DNA of 44,580 nucleotides from Prevotella sp. (GCA_017847725.1 JAGAXW010000013.1:1-44580); one strand, 5' to 3'; positions 22,973 through 33,337 are shown, numbered from the stretch's first letter. Numbers and translations are program-made. The notes: a model not told the origin generated them from the sequence alone.

Positions 22973-25836
22973 TACTCTCGCTCCTGCTGGCTGCGGCAAC
23001 GCTGACGGCAGGGGCTCAAACCGCCAAGGACAAGGCTAAATTAGAAGAGGGGCTGAACAAATACTTCAGCAAGTACAAGCCAAAAGGCACACGACTGACA
23101 CAGGCTCCACGACTCGTGGAATACCGTATAGACCCGTCGGCAAAGACGCTTACCGTCACTGCCGACGAATATTTTGCCGCCCAGGAGTTCTCGCCCGAAA
23201 TCAACGCACAGATATACCGTAAGCTCAGGAGTGCGCTGCCCAAGGCATACAGAGACCACCAGCTGACGGTGATGACCAACGGCATGAGCATCGACGAACT
23301 GATACCCAACCGGCTGTCGCAGAACGCTGACAAGTCGCGACTGTGGGGCAACATCGACTACGACGGCGACCCATGGGTCAAGAACATATCAGCACCCGTC
23401 AGCTACACACACGGACTGCAGAACCGCCACCTGTCACTATGGGCCAGCCACGGCTACTACTACGACCAGGGCAAGGGCCACTGGCGATTCCAGCGCCCAC
23501 GACTGTTCGGCACTACCGAAGACCTGTTTACGCAGACCATCGTGGTGCCCTACCTCATACCCATGCTCGAGAAGGCCGGTGCCATCGTCTTCACGCCACG
23601 TGAGCGCGACTGGCAGAAGGCGGAGTTCATTGTGGACAACGACAACCCGCACGGCAACTACTTCGAGGTGGCCGACAACGGGCGCTGGCAGCACACCAAG
23701 CATCGGGGATTTGCCTATCACACAGGTGCCTATCGCGACGGGGAGAACCCGTTCGAAGCGGGCAGCGCACGCATGGTGAAGACGACGAGCAGCAAGACCC
23801 ACCACACAACGGCCGTCTACCAGCCACACTTCAGCAAGGCCGGGCGCTATGCCGTATACGTGAGCTACCAGACACTGCCAAACAGCGTGAGCGATGCCCT
23901 CTACACCGTGTGGCACCGCGGCGAGCGCACCCAGTTTCGCGTCAACCAGCAGATGGGCGGCAGCACATGGGTCTATCTGGGCACCTTCGACTTCGACAAG
24001 GGCTACAACGAGTTCAACCGCGTCGTGGTGTCGAACCAGAGCAGCCATAGCGGTGTGGTGACCACCGACGCCGTCCGCTTCGGAGGCGGCATGGGCAACA
24101 TCGAGCGATTCGGAACCGTCAGCGGCATGCCACGGGCACTGGAGGGGGCACGCTATTCGGCCCAGTGGGCCGGCATGCCCTACACGGTATACAGCAGCAA
24201 GAACGGTGCCGACGACTATGCCGACGACATCAACGCACGCTCACACATGACCAACCTGCTGGGCGGCGGCTCGTGCTACATGCCCACCATCGAGGGCCGA
24301 CGCGTTCCCATCGAGCTGTCGCTGGCCATCCACAGCGATGCCGGATTTGCCAAAGACGGCGAGGGCATCATCGGCTCGCTGTCAATATGCACCACGGCCT
24401 TCAACGACGGCAAGCTCAACGCCGGCATCTCGCGCATGGCTTCGCGCGACCTGGCTGACGCACTGCTGAGCAACGAATACCGCGACATCAAATTCAAATA
24501 CGGACAGTGGAGCCGGCGCGAGCTCTTCGACCGCAACTACTCGGAGAGCCGACTGCCCGAAGTGCCGAGCGCCATACTGGAGACGATGTCGCACCAGAAC
24601 TTCCCCGACATGCGCTACGGCCAAGACCCCGACTTCCGCTTCACACTGGCCAGGTCGATATACAAGACCATCCTGCGCTATGTCAACGACCAGCACGGGC
24701 GCCCCTTCATCGTCGCCCCGCTGGCACCCGACCATTTCCGACTGACATTCAAGGACGAGGATCATGTAACGCTGGAGTGGAACGCCGTAGACGATCACCA
24801 AGAACCGACCGCAAGGCCGACGGGATACATCGTGTACACAGCCATCGGCAATGCCGACTTCGACAACGGGACCTACGTCCATTCCTCTAACTACGACGTG
24901 AAGCTCACGCCCGGCCTGCTCTACCACTTCAAGGTGTCGGCAGTCAACCGAGGCGGCGAGAGCTTTACCACCGAGGTGCTGTCGGCCTACCACCATCCGG
25001 CTGCCAAGAAGACGGTGATGATAGTCAACGGTTTCCACCGCCTGTCGTCTCCCGCCATACGCAACACGGCCGAACAACAGGGTTTCGACCTCGACGAAGA
25101 CCCGGGCATCACCTACGGACCCACCTTCGGATGGTCAGGACGCCAGACCAACTTTGAGCGCTCCCAGATGGGCGCCGGCCTGGGCGAGTGCGGCGACGAA
25201 CTGACAGGCATGCTCATCGCCGGCAACGACTTCAACTACGTTGCTACACATGCCAAGGCCATTGCCGCCAACCAGCTGTTCAACATCGTCAGCTGCTCGA
25301 GCGAGGCACTGGAGACAGGAAGAGCGTCGACCAAGGGCTGCGACGTCATCGACCTCATCCTGGGACTGGAGCGCAACGACGGACACAGTCTGAAATACTA
25401 CAAGTCGATAGGCAGCAGCATGCAGTATGTACTGAAGAACTTCACGCAGCGCGGCGGCTCCCTGCTGGTGAGCGGCGCCTATGTGGGCAGCGACATGAAG
25501 GATGCCGACGAACAGAAATTCCTGGCCGACGTGCTGAAATGCCAGTATGCCGGCAACAACTCGGCAACTACCAACATCCTGTTCGGACTGGGGACAAGCA
25601 TGGGCTACTGGAAAAACCTGAACGAAGAACACTATGCAGCCACCACGACAGACATCCTGCATCCTGTCAATCCCGCCTACACGGCCATGCAGTATGCCAA
25701 CGGGCACACGGCAGCCACAGCCTACATGGGCAGAGACTACCGCACCTTCGTCATGGGACTCCCCTTCGAGTGCATACAGGAAGACAAGAAGCAGGCCTCC
25801 ATCATGAAAGGCATACTGCTATTCCTCACCCAATAA
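22957..25836 (+). CDS. Large exported protein with amidase-like and golvesin-type domains
   Basis: A 959-residue protein with a signal peptide (about 1-20, cleaved after AGA). Relatives are often labelled 'xanthan lyase' or 'golvesin C-terminal-like domain protein'. Visible parts: a split zinc-amidase-like (N-acetylmuramoyl-L-alanine amidase) region with LSLWASHGYYY (about 149-159) and, after an insertion, ELSLAIHSDAGF (about 447-458), whose His could be a metal ligand; the insertion (about 275-375) resembles the golvesin-type beta-sandwich; a fibronectin type III-like domain (about 585-680) with VTLEWNAV and YHFKVSAVNRGGE; and a C-terminal alpha/beta domain (about 685-955, starting TVMIVNGFHR). 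This points to peptidoglycan remodelling; the exact reaction is not shown. It overlaps the acyltransferase gene by 16 nt. Confidence 0.8.
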   Translation: MRNRIILSLLLAAATLTAGAQTAKDKAKLEEGLNKYFSKYKPKGTRLTQAPRLVEYRIDPSAKTLTVTADEYFAAQEFSPEINAQIYRKLRSALPKAYRDHQLTVMTNGMSIDELIPNRLSQNADKSRLWGNIDYDGDPWVKNISAPVSYTHGLQNRHLSLWASHGYYYDQGKGHWRFQRPRLFGTTEDLFTQTIVVPYLIPMLEKAGAIVFTPRERDWQKAEFIVDNDNPHGNYFEVADNGRWQHTKHRGFAYHTGAYRDGENPFEAGSARMVKTTSSKTHHTTAVYQPHFSKAGRYAVYVSYQTLPNSVSDALYTVWHRGERTQFRVNQQMGGSTWVYLGTFDFDKGYNEFNRVVVSNQSSHSGVVTTDAVRFGGGMGNIERFGTVSGMPRALEGARYSAQWAGMPYTVYSSKNGADDYADDINARSHMTNLLGGGSCYMPTIEGRRVPIELSLAIHSDAGFAKDGEGIIGSLSICTTAFNDGKLNAGISRMASRDLADALLSNEYRDIKFKYGQWSRRELFDRNYSESRLPEVPSAILETMSHQNFPDMRYGQDPDFRFTLARSIYKTILRYVNDQHGRPFIVAPLAPDHFRLTFKDEDHVTLEWNAVDDHQEPTARPTGYIVYTAIGNADFDNGTYVHSSNYDVKLTPGLLYHFKVSAVNRGGESFTTEVLSAYHHPAAKKTVMIVNGFHRLSSPAIRNTAEQQGFDLDEDPGITYGPTFGWSGRQTNFERSQMGAGLGECGDELTGMLIAGNDFNYVATHAKAIAANQLFNIVSCSSEALETGRASTKGCDVIDLILGLERNDGHSLKYYKSIGSSMQYVLKNFTQRGGSLLVSGAYVGSDMKDADEQKFLADVLKCQYAGNNSATTNILFGLGTSMGYWKNLNEEHYAATTTDILHPVNPAYTAMQYANGHTAATAYMGRDYRTFVMGLPFECIQEDKKQASIMKGILLFLTQ

Positions 25837-25869
25837 GAAAACAACATTCATTAAAAGATTTATTATAAT

Positions 25870-26196
25870 ATGATGTATAAGATTCAAACCAATGCAACAG
25901 GCACACGCAGCATCGACATCAGTGACGAACATCTGCAAACCATCGACGAATATCAGCTCTTCCGCGACCTGATAGATTCTAACGGATACGTCGACGAACA
26001 GGTGCTCGACAAGCTGAAGCTGAACACACGCGCCATGCTGGAGTCGGAGGCCGGAAAGGACAAGCGACTGCTGGACCTCTGCCTCGACGTCATCTATCAC
26101 GCCAACATGAAGGCCTTCGGACTGCAACAGCTGGTGCTGCTCTACATCAACTGGAAAAACAGCCACAACGACAACGCTGAGGATACTGGCGAATAA
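25870..26196 (+). CDS. Small hypothetical protein
   Basis: A 108-residue acidic, mostly helical protein without a signal peptide or recognisable motif; Met2 is an equally good start. It lies 33 bp after the golvesin/amidase-like gene and 15 bp before the YgiQ gene on the same strand, so it is probably part of one transcript. Codon use and base composition match its neighbours, supporting a real gene. Function unknown. Confidence 0.72.
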   Translation: MMYKIQTNATGTRSIDISDEHLQTIDEYQLFRDLIDSNGYVDEQVLDKLKLNTRAMLESEAGKDKRLLDLCLDVIYHANMKAFGLQQLVLLYINWKNSHNDNAEDTGE

Positions 26197-26211
26197 ACAA
26201 GGACACCGCAC

Positions 26212-28149
26212 ATGGAATACCGACTGACGGATTTTCTGCCAACCACCAAGAAGGAGATGGAGCTGAGAGGATGGGACCAACTGGACGTCATCCTCTTCTC
26301 GGCCGATGCCTACGTCGACCATCCCTCGTTCGGAGCAGCTGTCATCGGACGAACACTCGAAGCAGCAGGCTATCGCGTCGCCATCGTGCCGCAACCTGAC
26401 TGGCACGGCGACTACCGAGACTTCAAAAAGCTGGGACGGCCCCGGCTCTTCTTCGGCATAGCACCGGGGTGCATGGACTCGATGGTCAACAAATATACCG
26501 CCAACAGGCGGCTGCGCTCTGAAGACGCCTACAGTCCCGACGGGCGCCACGACATGAGGCCCGAGTACCCCACCATCGTGTACTCGAAAATTCTGCGCGA
26601 CCTGTACCCCGACGTACCCATCGTGCTAGGAGGCATCGAGGCTTCACTGCGCCGACTGACACACTACGACTACTGGAAAGACTGCCTGCGGCCTTGCATC
26701 CTGTGCGATGCCCCTGCCGACCTGCTGATCTACGGCATGGGCGAGAAGCCCATCATCGAACTGTCGCGACAGCTGGCCGACGGACTGCCGATAGCCGCCA
26801 TCCACGACATTCCGCAGACCGTCTACCTGACAGACAACGTGGTGCACAGCGACGACGACATCGTGCTGCACAGCCACGAAGAGTGTCTGCGCGACAAGCG
26901 TGCACAGGCTGAGAACTTCCGCCATATCGAAGAACAGTCGAACATGATGCACGCACACCGCATCGTGCAACAGGTGGGGCGCCAGGCGGTAGTGGCCAAT
27001 CCACCCTACCCGCCCATGAGCAGTGACGAGCTCGACGCCAGCTACGACCTGCCCTACACCCGACTGCCACACCCCAAATACAAGGGCAAGCGCATACCGG
27101 CCTATGAGATGATCAAGCACTCCGTCAACATCCATCGCGGCTGTTTCGGCGGATGCGCCTTCTGCACCATCTCTGCCCATCAGGGAAAATTCATCAGTTG
27201 CCGCTCCAAGGAGAGCATCCTGAAGGAAGTGAGACAGGTCATGCAGATGGACGACTTCAAGGGCTATCTGTCTGACCTGGGCGGTCCGTCGGCCAACATG
27301 TACGGCATGCACGGGCGGAACCTGAATATCTGCGAGAAGTGCAAGCGCCCCAGCTGCATCCATCCGCAGGTGTGTCCCAACCTCAACGCCGACCACACGA
27401 AACTGCTGGAGGTGTATCGCGCCGTCGACGCACTGCCCGGCATCAAGAAGAGCTTCATCGGCAGTGGCGTACGCTACGACCTGCTGCTGCACAAGAGTAA
27501 GGACGAAACTGCCAACCGGGCGGCTGCAGAGTATACGCGCGAACTCATCACCCGCCACGTCAGCGGCCGACTGAAGGTAGCTCCCGAGCATACCAGCGAC
27601 CACGTGCTGATGCTCATGCGGAAGCCGTCGTTCAGCCAGTTCTACGAGTTCAAGCGCATCTTCGACCGCATCAACCGCGAGGAGAACCTGCGCCAGCAGA
27701 TTATCCCCTATTTCATCTCCAGCCATCCCGGATGTACGGAGGCTGACATGGCAGAGCTGGCCGTACTCACCAAGCGGCTCGACTTCCAACTGGAACAGGT
27801 ACAGGACTTCACGCCGACACCCATGACGGTATCTACAGAGATGTGGTATACAGGCTACAACCCCTATACGCTGGAACCTGTCAAGAGCGCCAAGAGCCCA
27901 CAGGACAAACTGGCACAGCGACAGTATTTCTTCTGGTACAAGCCGGAGGAGCGCCGCCGCTTGGAGCAGAGCCTGCGACGCATCGGGCGCGCCGACCTGA
28001 TAGGCGAACTCTTCGACAGCACTCGCAACAATACGCCACCAGCATCACACAAGAACCATAAATATCCACAAGATGACTATCATAGAGCAAAACCTCGTAG
28101 CGAAAAATCCAAAGAAGAAAAACGAGGACGGCATCGTCGTCACCCCTGA
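26212..28149 (+). CDS. ygiQ: YgiQ-family radical SAM protein
   Basis: Radical SAM enzymes cleave S-adenosylmethionine at a 4Fe-4S cluster to form a radical; the substrate of YgiQ is not known. The 645-residue protein has an N-terminal B12-binding-like region (about 20-240, with VVLGGIEAS-like loop IVLGGIEASLRRL at about 137-149) and the cluster motif CX3CX2C at Cys311, Cys315 and Cys318 (RGCFGGCAFCTI). A second Cys-rich stretch follows (CEKCKRPSCIHPQVC, about 371-385). The C-terminus is a basic tail of low complexity. The last 77 nt overlap the next gene in another frame, so the tail may be the by-product of a shared 3' end. Confidence 0.94.
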   Translation: MEYRLTDFLPTTKKEMELRGWDQLDVILFSADAYVDHPSFGAAVIGRTLEAAGYRVAIVPQPDWHGDYRDFKKLGRPRLFFGIAPGCMDSMVNKYTANRRLRSEDAYSPDGRHDMRPEYPTIVYSKILRDLYPDVPIVLGGIEASLRRLTHYDYWKDCLRPCILCDAPADLLIYGMGEKPIIELSRQLADGLPIAAIHDIPQTVYLTDNVVHSDDDIVLHSHEECLRDKRAQAENFRHIEEQSNMMHAHRIVQQVGRQAVVANPPYPPMSSDELDASYDLPYTRLPHPKYKGKRIPAYEMIKHSVNIHRGCFGGCAFCTISAHQGKFISCRSKESILKEVRQVMQMDDFKGYLSDLGGPSANMYGMHGRNLNICEKCKRPSCIHPQVCPNLNADHTKLLEVYRAVDALPGIKKSFIGSGVRYDLLLHKSKDETANRAAAEYTRELITRHVSGRLKVAPEHTSDHVLMLMRKPSFSQFYEFKRIFDRINREENLRQQIIPYFISSHPGCTEADMAELAVLTKRLDFQLEQVQDFTPTPMTVSTEMWYTGYNPYTLEPVKSAKSPQDKLAQRQYFFWYKPEERRRLEQSLRRIGRADLIGELFDSTRNNTPPASHKNHKYPQDDYHRAKPRSEKSKEEKRGRHRRHP

Positions 28150-28882
28150 CTTTGCGGCCGTCATCGACGGCAGCACGTCGAAGAGCGACTACCGGCATAG
28201 CCTGCTGCGCTCCAACGGGCGCTACGCCATGCAACTGGTGGCAAAATATATCCGCCACATGCCGAAGACGACAACCTGCGAGGAGTTTCTGCGTGGTGTC
28301 ACCGCCTACGTCAACAAACACTACAAGAAACGGATGATAACGCGACTGCAGGAGCACCCCGAAGACCGTCTGACCTGCTCGGCCGTCGTCTTCAGTCGCA
28401 TATGTCGCGAAATATGGATGGTTGGCGACTGCCAATGCCTGATTGGCGGCGAGCTGTACGAGAATCCGAAACCTTACGAGGCAGAACTGGCGGCCAGGAG
28501 GGCTAAGGAGGTGCAGCGGCTGCTGGACGACGAAGGGAAAACCGTAGACGAGCTCTGCCGCGATGACATCGCACGAACCACCATCATTCCCCGCATGATA
28601 GAAACGATGAAGGAACAGAACATCAGCTACGCCGTCATCGACGGATTCCACATTCCACGGCAGCATGTCCGCATCATTCCACTTGACTTTCAGCCCTGGG
28701 AACTGGTGCTTGCCTCCGACGGCTATCCCATACTCTGCACGACACTGGCCGACAGCGAGGAACAACTACGCATACAAAAGGAAAACGACCCACTCAACAT
28801 AGGTCGTTTCCAGGCTACCAAGGCTTTTCACCCTGATAATGATTCGTTTGACGATCGCGCCTACTTGCGACTGCGCGTCTGA
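28073..28882 (+). CDS. PP2C-like protein phosphatase-fold protein
   Basis: A 269-residue soluble protein with spaced motifs that fit the PPM/PP2C fold: an acidic NEDG (17-20), FAAVIDGSTSK (27-37) with the metal-binding Asp32-Gly33, IWMVGDCQCLIGG (about 114-126), LVLASDGYPI (about 217-226), and a closing DDRAYLRL with an Asp pair. The order and spacing match PP2C, but similarity is weak and the family is not the classical Ser/Thr phosphatase. It starts inside the 3' end of ygiQ (77 nt overlap), which implies co-expression. Its 3' end overlaps the convergent TPR gene by 22 bp. The target is unknown. Confidence 0.72.
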   Translation: MTIIEQNLVAKNPKKKNEDGIVVTPDFAAVIDGSTSKSDYRHSLLRSNGRYAMQLVAKYIRHMPKTTTCEEFLRGVTAYVNKHYKKRMITRLQEHPEDRLTCSAVVFSRICREIWMVGDCQCLIGGELYENPKPYEAELAARRAKEVQRLLDDEGKTVDELCRDDIARTTIIPRMIETMKEQNISYAVIDGFHIPRQHVRIIPLDFQPWELVLASDGYPILCTTLADSEEQLRIQKENDPLNIGRFQATKAFHPDNDSFDDRAYLRLRV

Positions 28883-29586
28883 CGGCACTTGTGATACCAT
28901 CCTTGCAGCATACCTCTGGGAATACCACGCTTGACGGCATCGTCCAACCGCTGGCGAGCCTCCTCCTGACGGCCCAACGTCAGCAATAATTCTACATGTG
29001 ATGCGACATAGTCGGCATTCGTAGGTGCAAGCTTCACCGCCTCCTGCCAGTCGTAGAGTGCCGCCTCGTCTTGCTTCAGGTCGTGCTCTAATGCTGCCCG
29101 CGAGGCATAGGCGACAGCGGAGTCGGGGTGCTGCTCTACCAACAGATTGAGCTGGTCGAGTGCGTCAGCCTTGCGGTCCATCTGCTGCAACACGTAGGCC
29201 AGCGAGAGGCGGGCCTCTGCATGCGTAGGAAGATAGCTGAGCAGCAACTCATAATCGCTGCGCGCCACCTCATAACGGCGCAGGTGGGTCGAGGCATAGG
29301 CCCGATAGAAGAGTGCGGCAGGATTGCGCGGTTCGTGCTCCAGCACCAGTCCATACTCATCTATGGCATACTGCCACTGCTGAAGTTCCAGATTAACAGA
29401 AGCCTTGCGCAGATGCAGGTCTGTCGACCATACCGAACTGGCTATCTGCTTATTCAGCACCGTCAGCGAGTCACGCCACTTGTTAGGCGACTGGGAGAAA
29501 GCAGACAGGAGGGAAAGGCTCAGGAAGAGCGCTGTCGCACCCATCCTCAGCCACGCCTGCTGTTCCCTGCTTCTACTATTCGTCAT
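28861..29586 (-). CDS. Exported TPR protein
   Basis: The frame is open to 29814, but I start at the ATG at 29586 because it overlaps the leuB stop by 4 nt (ATGA) and is followed by a signal-peptide-like stretch; the extra 76 residues are an antisense-looking, Arg-rich reading of leuB. The 241-residue product has a hydrophobic segment (about 12-30, [18 protein letters not shown]) and then several TPR units, for example [58 protein letters not shown] and [17 protein letters not shown]. It is the last gene of the HAD-panB-MFS-leuB operon. Its partner proteins are unknown. Confidence 0.85.
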   Translation of the reverse strand: MTNSRSREQQAWLRMGATALFLSLSLLSAFSQSPNKWRDSLTVLNKQIASSVWSTDLHLRKASVNLELQQWQYAIDEYGLVLEHEPRNPAALFYRAYASTHLRRYEVARSDYELLLSYLPTHAEARLSLAYVLQQMDRKADALDQLNLLVEQHPDSAVAYASRAALEHDLKQDEAALYDWQEAVKLAPTNADYVASHVELLLTLGRQEEARQRLDDAVKRGIPRGMLQGWYHKCRQTRSRK

Positions 29587-30644
29587 TTCTTCTGTATATA
29601 GTCGACTATCCAGGCACCAACCTCCTTGGTACCATACTTCTGACCGCCCTCGACCTGAATCTCCGGTGTGCGGACGTTTGCATCGAGCGAAGCGTTGACG
29701 GCCTCGCGGATTAGTGCGCCCTCCTGCTTCAGGTCGAAGTGCTCGAGCAGCATTGCGGCAGAAAGTATCTGTGCCAACGGGTTGGCCAGATTCTGTCCCT
29801 TTGCCTGGGGCCACGATCCGTGGACAGGTTCGAAAAGGGGCGTATGCTCACCCAGCGACGACGAAGGCTGCAAGCCCATCGAACCGGTGATGCACGAGGT
29901 CTCGTCGGTCAGGATGTCGCCAAAGGTGTTCTCCGTCACTACGACATCAAAGAAACGGGGCTCCGTGAGCACGCGCATCGAAGCATTGTCGATAAACATA
30001 TAATCGGTAGTGACATCGGGGTACTGAGGCTCCATCTCCTTGGCAATCTGACGCCACAAACGGCTCGAGGCCAACACGTTGGCCTTGTCGACCACGGTGA
30101 GGTGCTTCTTGCGCTTCTGGGCGGTCTCGAAAGCCACCTTCAGGATGCGCTCAATCTCCGGACGCGTATAGATGTCGGTATCGTAAGCCTTGTCATTGTC
30201 TTGATATTTCTCTCCGAAATACATTCCACCCGTCAATTCGCGGATGACTACGAAGTCAGCACCCTTCAACAGTTCGTCCTTCAAGGGACTCTTGTGCAGC
30301 AGACAGTCGAAAGTAGCCACAGGACGCACGTTGGCAAAAAGGCCGAGCTTCTTACGCATAGCCAGCAGGCCCTGCTCCGGACGAACCTTTGCCGTAGGAT
30401 TATTGTCATACTTCAGGTCGCCAACGGCAGCAAACAGCACCGCATCGGCACGCATGCAGACTTCGTGAGTGGCATCGGGATAGGGATCGCCAACCTCATC
30501 AATGGCATGGGCACCGACAATGGCTTCCTCGTAGGTAAACTCGTGACCGAACTTTGCTGCGACAGCATCGAGCACAGCCACACCCTGTTTCATAATTTCC
30601 GGACCTATACCGTCGCCCGGAAGAATGGCAATTTTCAGTTTCAT
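29583..30644 (-). CDS. leuB: 3-isopropylmalate dehydrogenase
   Basis: LeuB oxidises and decarboxylates 3-isopropylmalate with NAD+, the third step of leucine synthesis. The 353-residue length is typical. Signature features are [11 protein letters not shown] (8-18), the substrate-binding [12 protein letters not shown] (about 136-147), the metal site in [18 protein letters not shown] (about 221-238), and [13 protein letters not shown] near the NAD pocket. All look intact. Unusually, the other leucine genes (leuA, leuC, leuD) are not next to it; it sits after an MFS gene and panB, and is coupled to the downstream TPR gene by ATGA. Confidence 0.96.
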   Translation of the reverse strand: MKLKIAILPGDGIGPEIMKQGVAVLDAVAAKFGHEFTYEEAIVGAHAIDEVGDPYPDATHEVCMRADAVLFAAVGDLKYDNNPTAKVRPEQGLLAMRKKLGLFANVRPVATFDCLLHKSPLKDELLKGADFVVIRELTGGMYFGEKYQDNDKAYDTDIYTRPEIERILKVAFETAQKRKKHLTVVDKANVLASSRLWRQIAKEMEPQYPDVTTDYMFIDNASMRVLTEPRFFDVVVTENTFGDILTDETSCITGSMGLQPSSSLGEHTPLFEPVHGSWPQAKGQNLANPLAQILSAAMLLEHFDLKQEGALIREAVNASLDANVRTPEIQVEGGQKYGTKEVGAWIVDYIQKK

Positions 30645-30679
30645 AATCTTATCATTTTGGGTACTTAATCGTTCTGTAT

Positions 30680-31849
30680 TTAGCGGTTTTTATTACGTAG
30701 GAACCAACTGTGCGTAAAGAAATGGTAGAGGAGCAGCGACACTGCCGACAACACGATGGCCATGCACAACACACGCTGCGGCTGGCCGTGGCCATAGGCT
30801 ATACCGATAGCGACGCCCAGCGCCAATCCGGTCTCCCAACCCAGGAAATAGGTGCTCTGCGAGGTACCGCGCTGGCAATGACGACTGAGTTTGATGAAAA
30901 ACAACAGGAAGCGACCGCCTATGATGCCAACGCTCAGTCCCACAAGGACGGGAGCAAGAGGCGAAACTGGGACTAACAGCAAGACAAGCTGTGAGCCCAA
31001 TAGCAGTATCAGTCCGGAGATTATCTCACTTTTGAGTTCGGCATCGCGAAAGACAAAGCGCTGGGCCAATAACGCCAGCAGGAATCCTGCCATCACCAGC
31101 GCATAGAACCGCGGTTCCAATGGTAATGAGATCATCAGACCTACCGCCATGCTTATCAACAACAAGTTGACAAAGAGCAACGAGCCTTGCGGCAAGAAAA
31201 AGCGGTCTAACGAAGCAACGTGAAGATAGTCTTCCGGAGCTCGGAACGGGAAGGTGACCCACTTCACCAGCAGCAATGACACCAAGGCCAAGGCCACTGA
31301 GGTCCAGATGACAGCAGTGAAGTCTACATACTGTACAACCAGCAACCCCGTCAAGGGACCGAGGGAAAGGGCAAAACGCGAAAACCAGGAGGCGCTGTGG
31401 TTTGCCTCCGTGCGCTGGAAGGACTCACAGGTGTCAATAATCAGTGTCGACGAAAGCACCATCTGGGCAAGTCCGAAAGCAGCGCCCAGCATCAGCCGCT
31501 GAAGCAGAATGACCCAAAAGTCTACGAACTCATAGCGCTGGCTGTCGATATACCAAAGCAGTCCGACGATGGCGGCGACACCAGCGATGGCCCACATGCA
31601 TACCACATTGCGGCGATAGTGCTGTACCAGCCACGAGCAGTGAACGCCAAAGAGATAAAGTCCAAAGGCGAAGGCTCCCATCGACAGCCCGGTCTGCTGT
31701 GGCGAGAAGTTCTCCTCCTCCATCAGCCATACGGGCATGACAGGCAGCAGCATATACACTGACATTGTCAGCAGCATCGAAGCTATGGAAAGCAGCCAAA
31801 AGTCGCGATGCCAAAGCTTAATGTGTACAGGCGTGTTCTGGGTATTCAA
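30680..31849 (-). CDS. MFS transporter, substrate unknown
   Basis: A 389-residue integral membrane protein with about 12 hydrophobic segments and the MFS layout: a first helix [23 protein letters not shown] (about 14-36, shown only in part here), a short loop with [15 protein letters not shown] (about 54-68), and a central cytosolic loop near 200-215. It resembles uncharacterised Bacteroidales MFS permeases related to arabinose/drug exporters. It lies between panB (19 bp upstream) and leuB (35 bp downstream) with no promoter box seen in either gap, so it is co-transcribed. Export or import of a product linked to ketoisovalerate metabolism is a guess based on neighbours. Confidence 0.88.
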   Translation of the reverse strand: MNTQNTPVHIKLWHRDFWLLSIASMLLTMSVYMLLPVMPVWLMEEENFSPQQTGLSMGAFAFGLYLFGVHCSWLVQHYRRNVVCMWAIAGVAAIVGLLWYIDSQRYEFVDFWVILLQRLMLGAAFGLAQMVLSSTLIIDTCESFQRTEANHSASWFSRFALSLGPLTGLLVVQYVDFTAVIWTSVALALVSLLLVKWVTFPFRAPEDYLHVASLDRFFLPQGSLLFVNLLLISMAVGLMISLPLEPRFYALVMAGFLLALLAQRFVFRDAELKSEIISGLILLLGSQLVLLLVPVSPLAPVLVGLSVGIIGGRFLLFFIKLSRHCQRGTSQSTYFLGWETGLALGVAIGIAYGHGQPQRVLCMAIVLSAVSLLLYHFFTHSWFLRNKNR

Positions 31850-31868
31850 GTTTATACAGTCTTGTTAA

Positions 31869-32690
31869 TTAATACGACTCGTCAGCACTCGGGAAGTCAC
31901 TACTCTTTACGTCGCCCACATAATTGCCCACAGCCTCGGTGATGATGTCATTGAGATTGGCATAGCGACGCAGGAATCGCGGAGAGAATCCCTGGGTCAT
32001 TCCCAGCATGTCGGCGATGACAAGCACCTGACCGTCCGTGCCATTTCCGGCTCCGATACCGATGGTCGGGCACTTCACCATGCGCGTCACCTCTGCAGCC
32101 AACTTGGCGGGTACCTTCTCGAGCGTGATGCCAAAACAGCCGACCTCATCAAGCAGTTGTGCGTCATGCATCAGCTTTTCTGCCTCGGCCTCTTCCTTGG
32201 CACGCACGGCATAAGTGCCGAACTTATTGATGCTCTGCGGCGTGAGTCCTAAATGGGCCATCACGGGGATACCCGCGTCGAGGATGCGCTTCACCGTGTC
32301 GAGAATCTCCTCGCCGCCTTCCATTTTCAGTGCGTCGCAGCCGCTCTCCTTCATAATGCGGATGGCATTGCTCACGCCTTCCGTGGCACTTACCTGATAA
32401 GAACCAAACGGCATATCGCAAACCACCAAGGCGCGCTGCACGGCACGTGTTACTGCGCTGGCGTGATAAATCATCTGGTCGACCGTCATGGGTAGCGTCG
32501 TGGTGTTGCCAACCATGACATTTGAAGCTGAGTCACCCACAAGGATGGCGTCAACACCGGCTTTGTCGACAATGCCGGCCATGGTATAGTCATAGGAGGT
32601 GAGCATGGAGATTTTCTCGCCTTTCTGCTTCATCTCCATAAAACGATGGGTTGTGACTTTACGATTGTCACTAACTAAATATCCTGCCAT
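31869..32690 (-). CDS. panB: 3-methyl-2-oxobutanoate hydroxymethyltransferase
   Basis: PanB adds a hydroxymethyl group from methylene-tetrahydrofolate to alpha-ketoisovalerate to make ketopantoate, the first step of pantothenate synthesis. I start at the ATG at 32690 ([12 protein letters not shown]), giving 273 residues, the usual length; the open frame upstream runs into the HAD gene. Motifs: ISMLTSYDY (about 27-35), [13 protein letters not shown] (about 45-57) with the metal-binding Asp, KMEGGEE (about 120), GHLG-like [10 protein letters not shown] (about 140-149) and [13 protein letters not shown] (about 208-220). It lies 7 nt downstream of the HAD gene. Confidence 0.95.
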   Translation of the reverse strand: MAGYLVSDNRKVTTHRFMEMKQKGEKISMLTSYDYTMAGIVDKAGVDAILVGDSASNVMVGNTTTLPMTVDQMIYHASAVTRAVQRALVVCDMPFGSYQVSATEGVSNAIRIMKESGCDALKMEGGEEILDTVKRILDAGIPVMAHLGLTPQSINKFGTYAVRAKEEAEAEKLMHDAQLLDEVGCFGITLEKVPAKLAAEVTRMVKCPTIGIGAGNGTDGQVLVIADMLGMTQGFSPRFLRRYANLNDIITEAVGNYVGDVKSSDFPSADESY

Positions 32691-32697
32691 ATTTTTT

Positions 32698-33330
32698 TTA
32701 GATATTAAAAGGTTCGTTGTAATTGCTGATGACGACATCGCAATAGGGGCGAATGGCATCAGCGGTATTGGTAGTGGCCAACCCGACTACGCGCATGCCG
32801 GCTGCACGACCGGACTTCAGGCCGTTGAAACTGTCCTCGAAGACGACACATTCCTCTGGCGTAAATCCAAATCGACCGGCAGCCTTCAGATAACAGTCGG
32901 GATCGGGCTTGGAACGCTCGAAGTCTTCCGACGTCAGGATGGCGTCGAACATGCCGTGAAATTCCGGGTGACGCAGAAAGACGGCCTGCATCTTCTGCTG
33001 GTTTGAACTGGTGACGACAGCTGTCTTCACCCCACTCTGCCGAAGCTGCGTAATATACTGTACGAAGCCGTCAACATAGATGTAGTCCATCTGTTGCTCA
33101 TAACGATTCAGCCGCTCCGTAATCAGTGCCTGTTGCTGAACCAGAGGTCCCGCAAACCATGCGTCGTAAATCTGCACCAGCGTCTGCCCCTTGATCTCAT
33201 GCTCCAGTCCCGGATGCTCGGGGTGGAACTCACGGCACTGCTGGCCCCAGAATACCGTATATTGTGGTTCTGTGTCAAACACGACGCCGTCCAGGTCGAA
33301 CAGAGCTGCTTTCATTGTCATCTTTTCCAT
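32698..33330 (-). CDS. HAD-superfamily phosphatase (beta-phosphoglucomutase-like subgroup)
   Basis: A 210-residue HAD hydrolase. Motif I is [12 protein letters not shown] (11-22) with nucleophile Asp12 and Asp14, motif II is VVTSSNQ (about 108), motif III the Lys in RSKPDPDCY (about 147), and motif [10 protein letters not shown] (about 169). A helical cap lies between about 20 and 90. The substrate is not predictable; the type is common for sugar phosphates. It is the first gene of the panB-MFS-leuB-TPR operon. Met4 and Met6 are alternative starts. The promoter box is only 8 nt upstream of the ATG, so the mRNA may be leaderless. Confidence 0.9.
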   Translation of the reverse strand: MEKMTMKAALFDLDGVVFDTEPQYTVFWGQQCREFHPEHPGLEHEIKGQTLVQIYDAWFAGPLVQQQALITERLNRYEQQMDYIYVDGFVQYITQLRQSGVKTAVVTSSNQQKMQAVFLRHPEFHGMFDAILTSEDFERSKPDPDCYLKAAGRFGFTPEECVVFEDSFNGLKSGRAAGMRVVGLATTNTADAIRPYCDVVISNYNEPFNI

Positions 33331-33337
33331 TGCGGGC

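Noticed and set aside
26644-27789. A 381-codon open frame antisense to ygiQ
   Set aside because: ygiQ has the radical SAM cysteines in the right place; the antisense product has no recognisable motif.
29587-29814. 76-residue N-terminal extension of the TPR protein
   Set aside because: It overlaps leuB in another frame and is Arg/Gly-rich; the ATGA overlap and the signal peptide fix the start at 29586.
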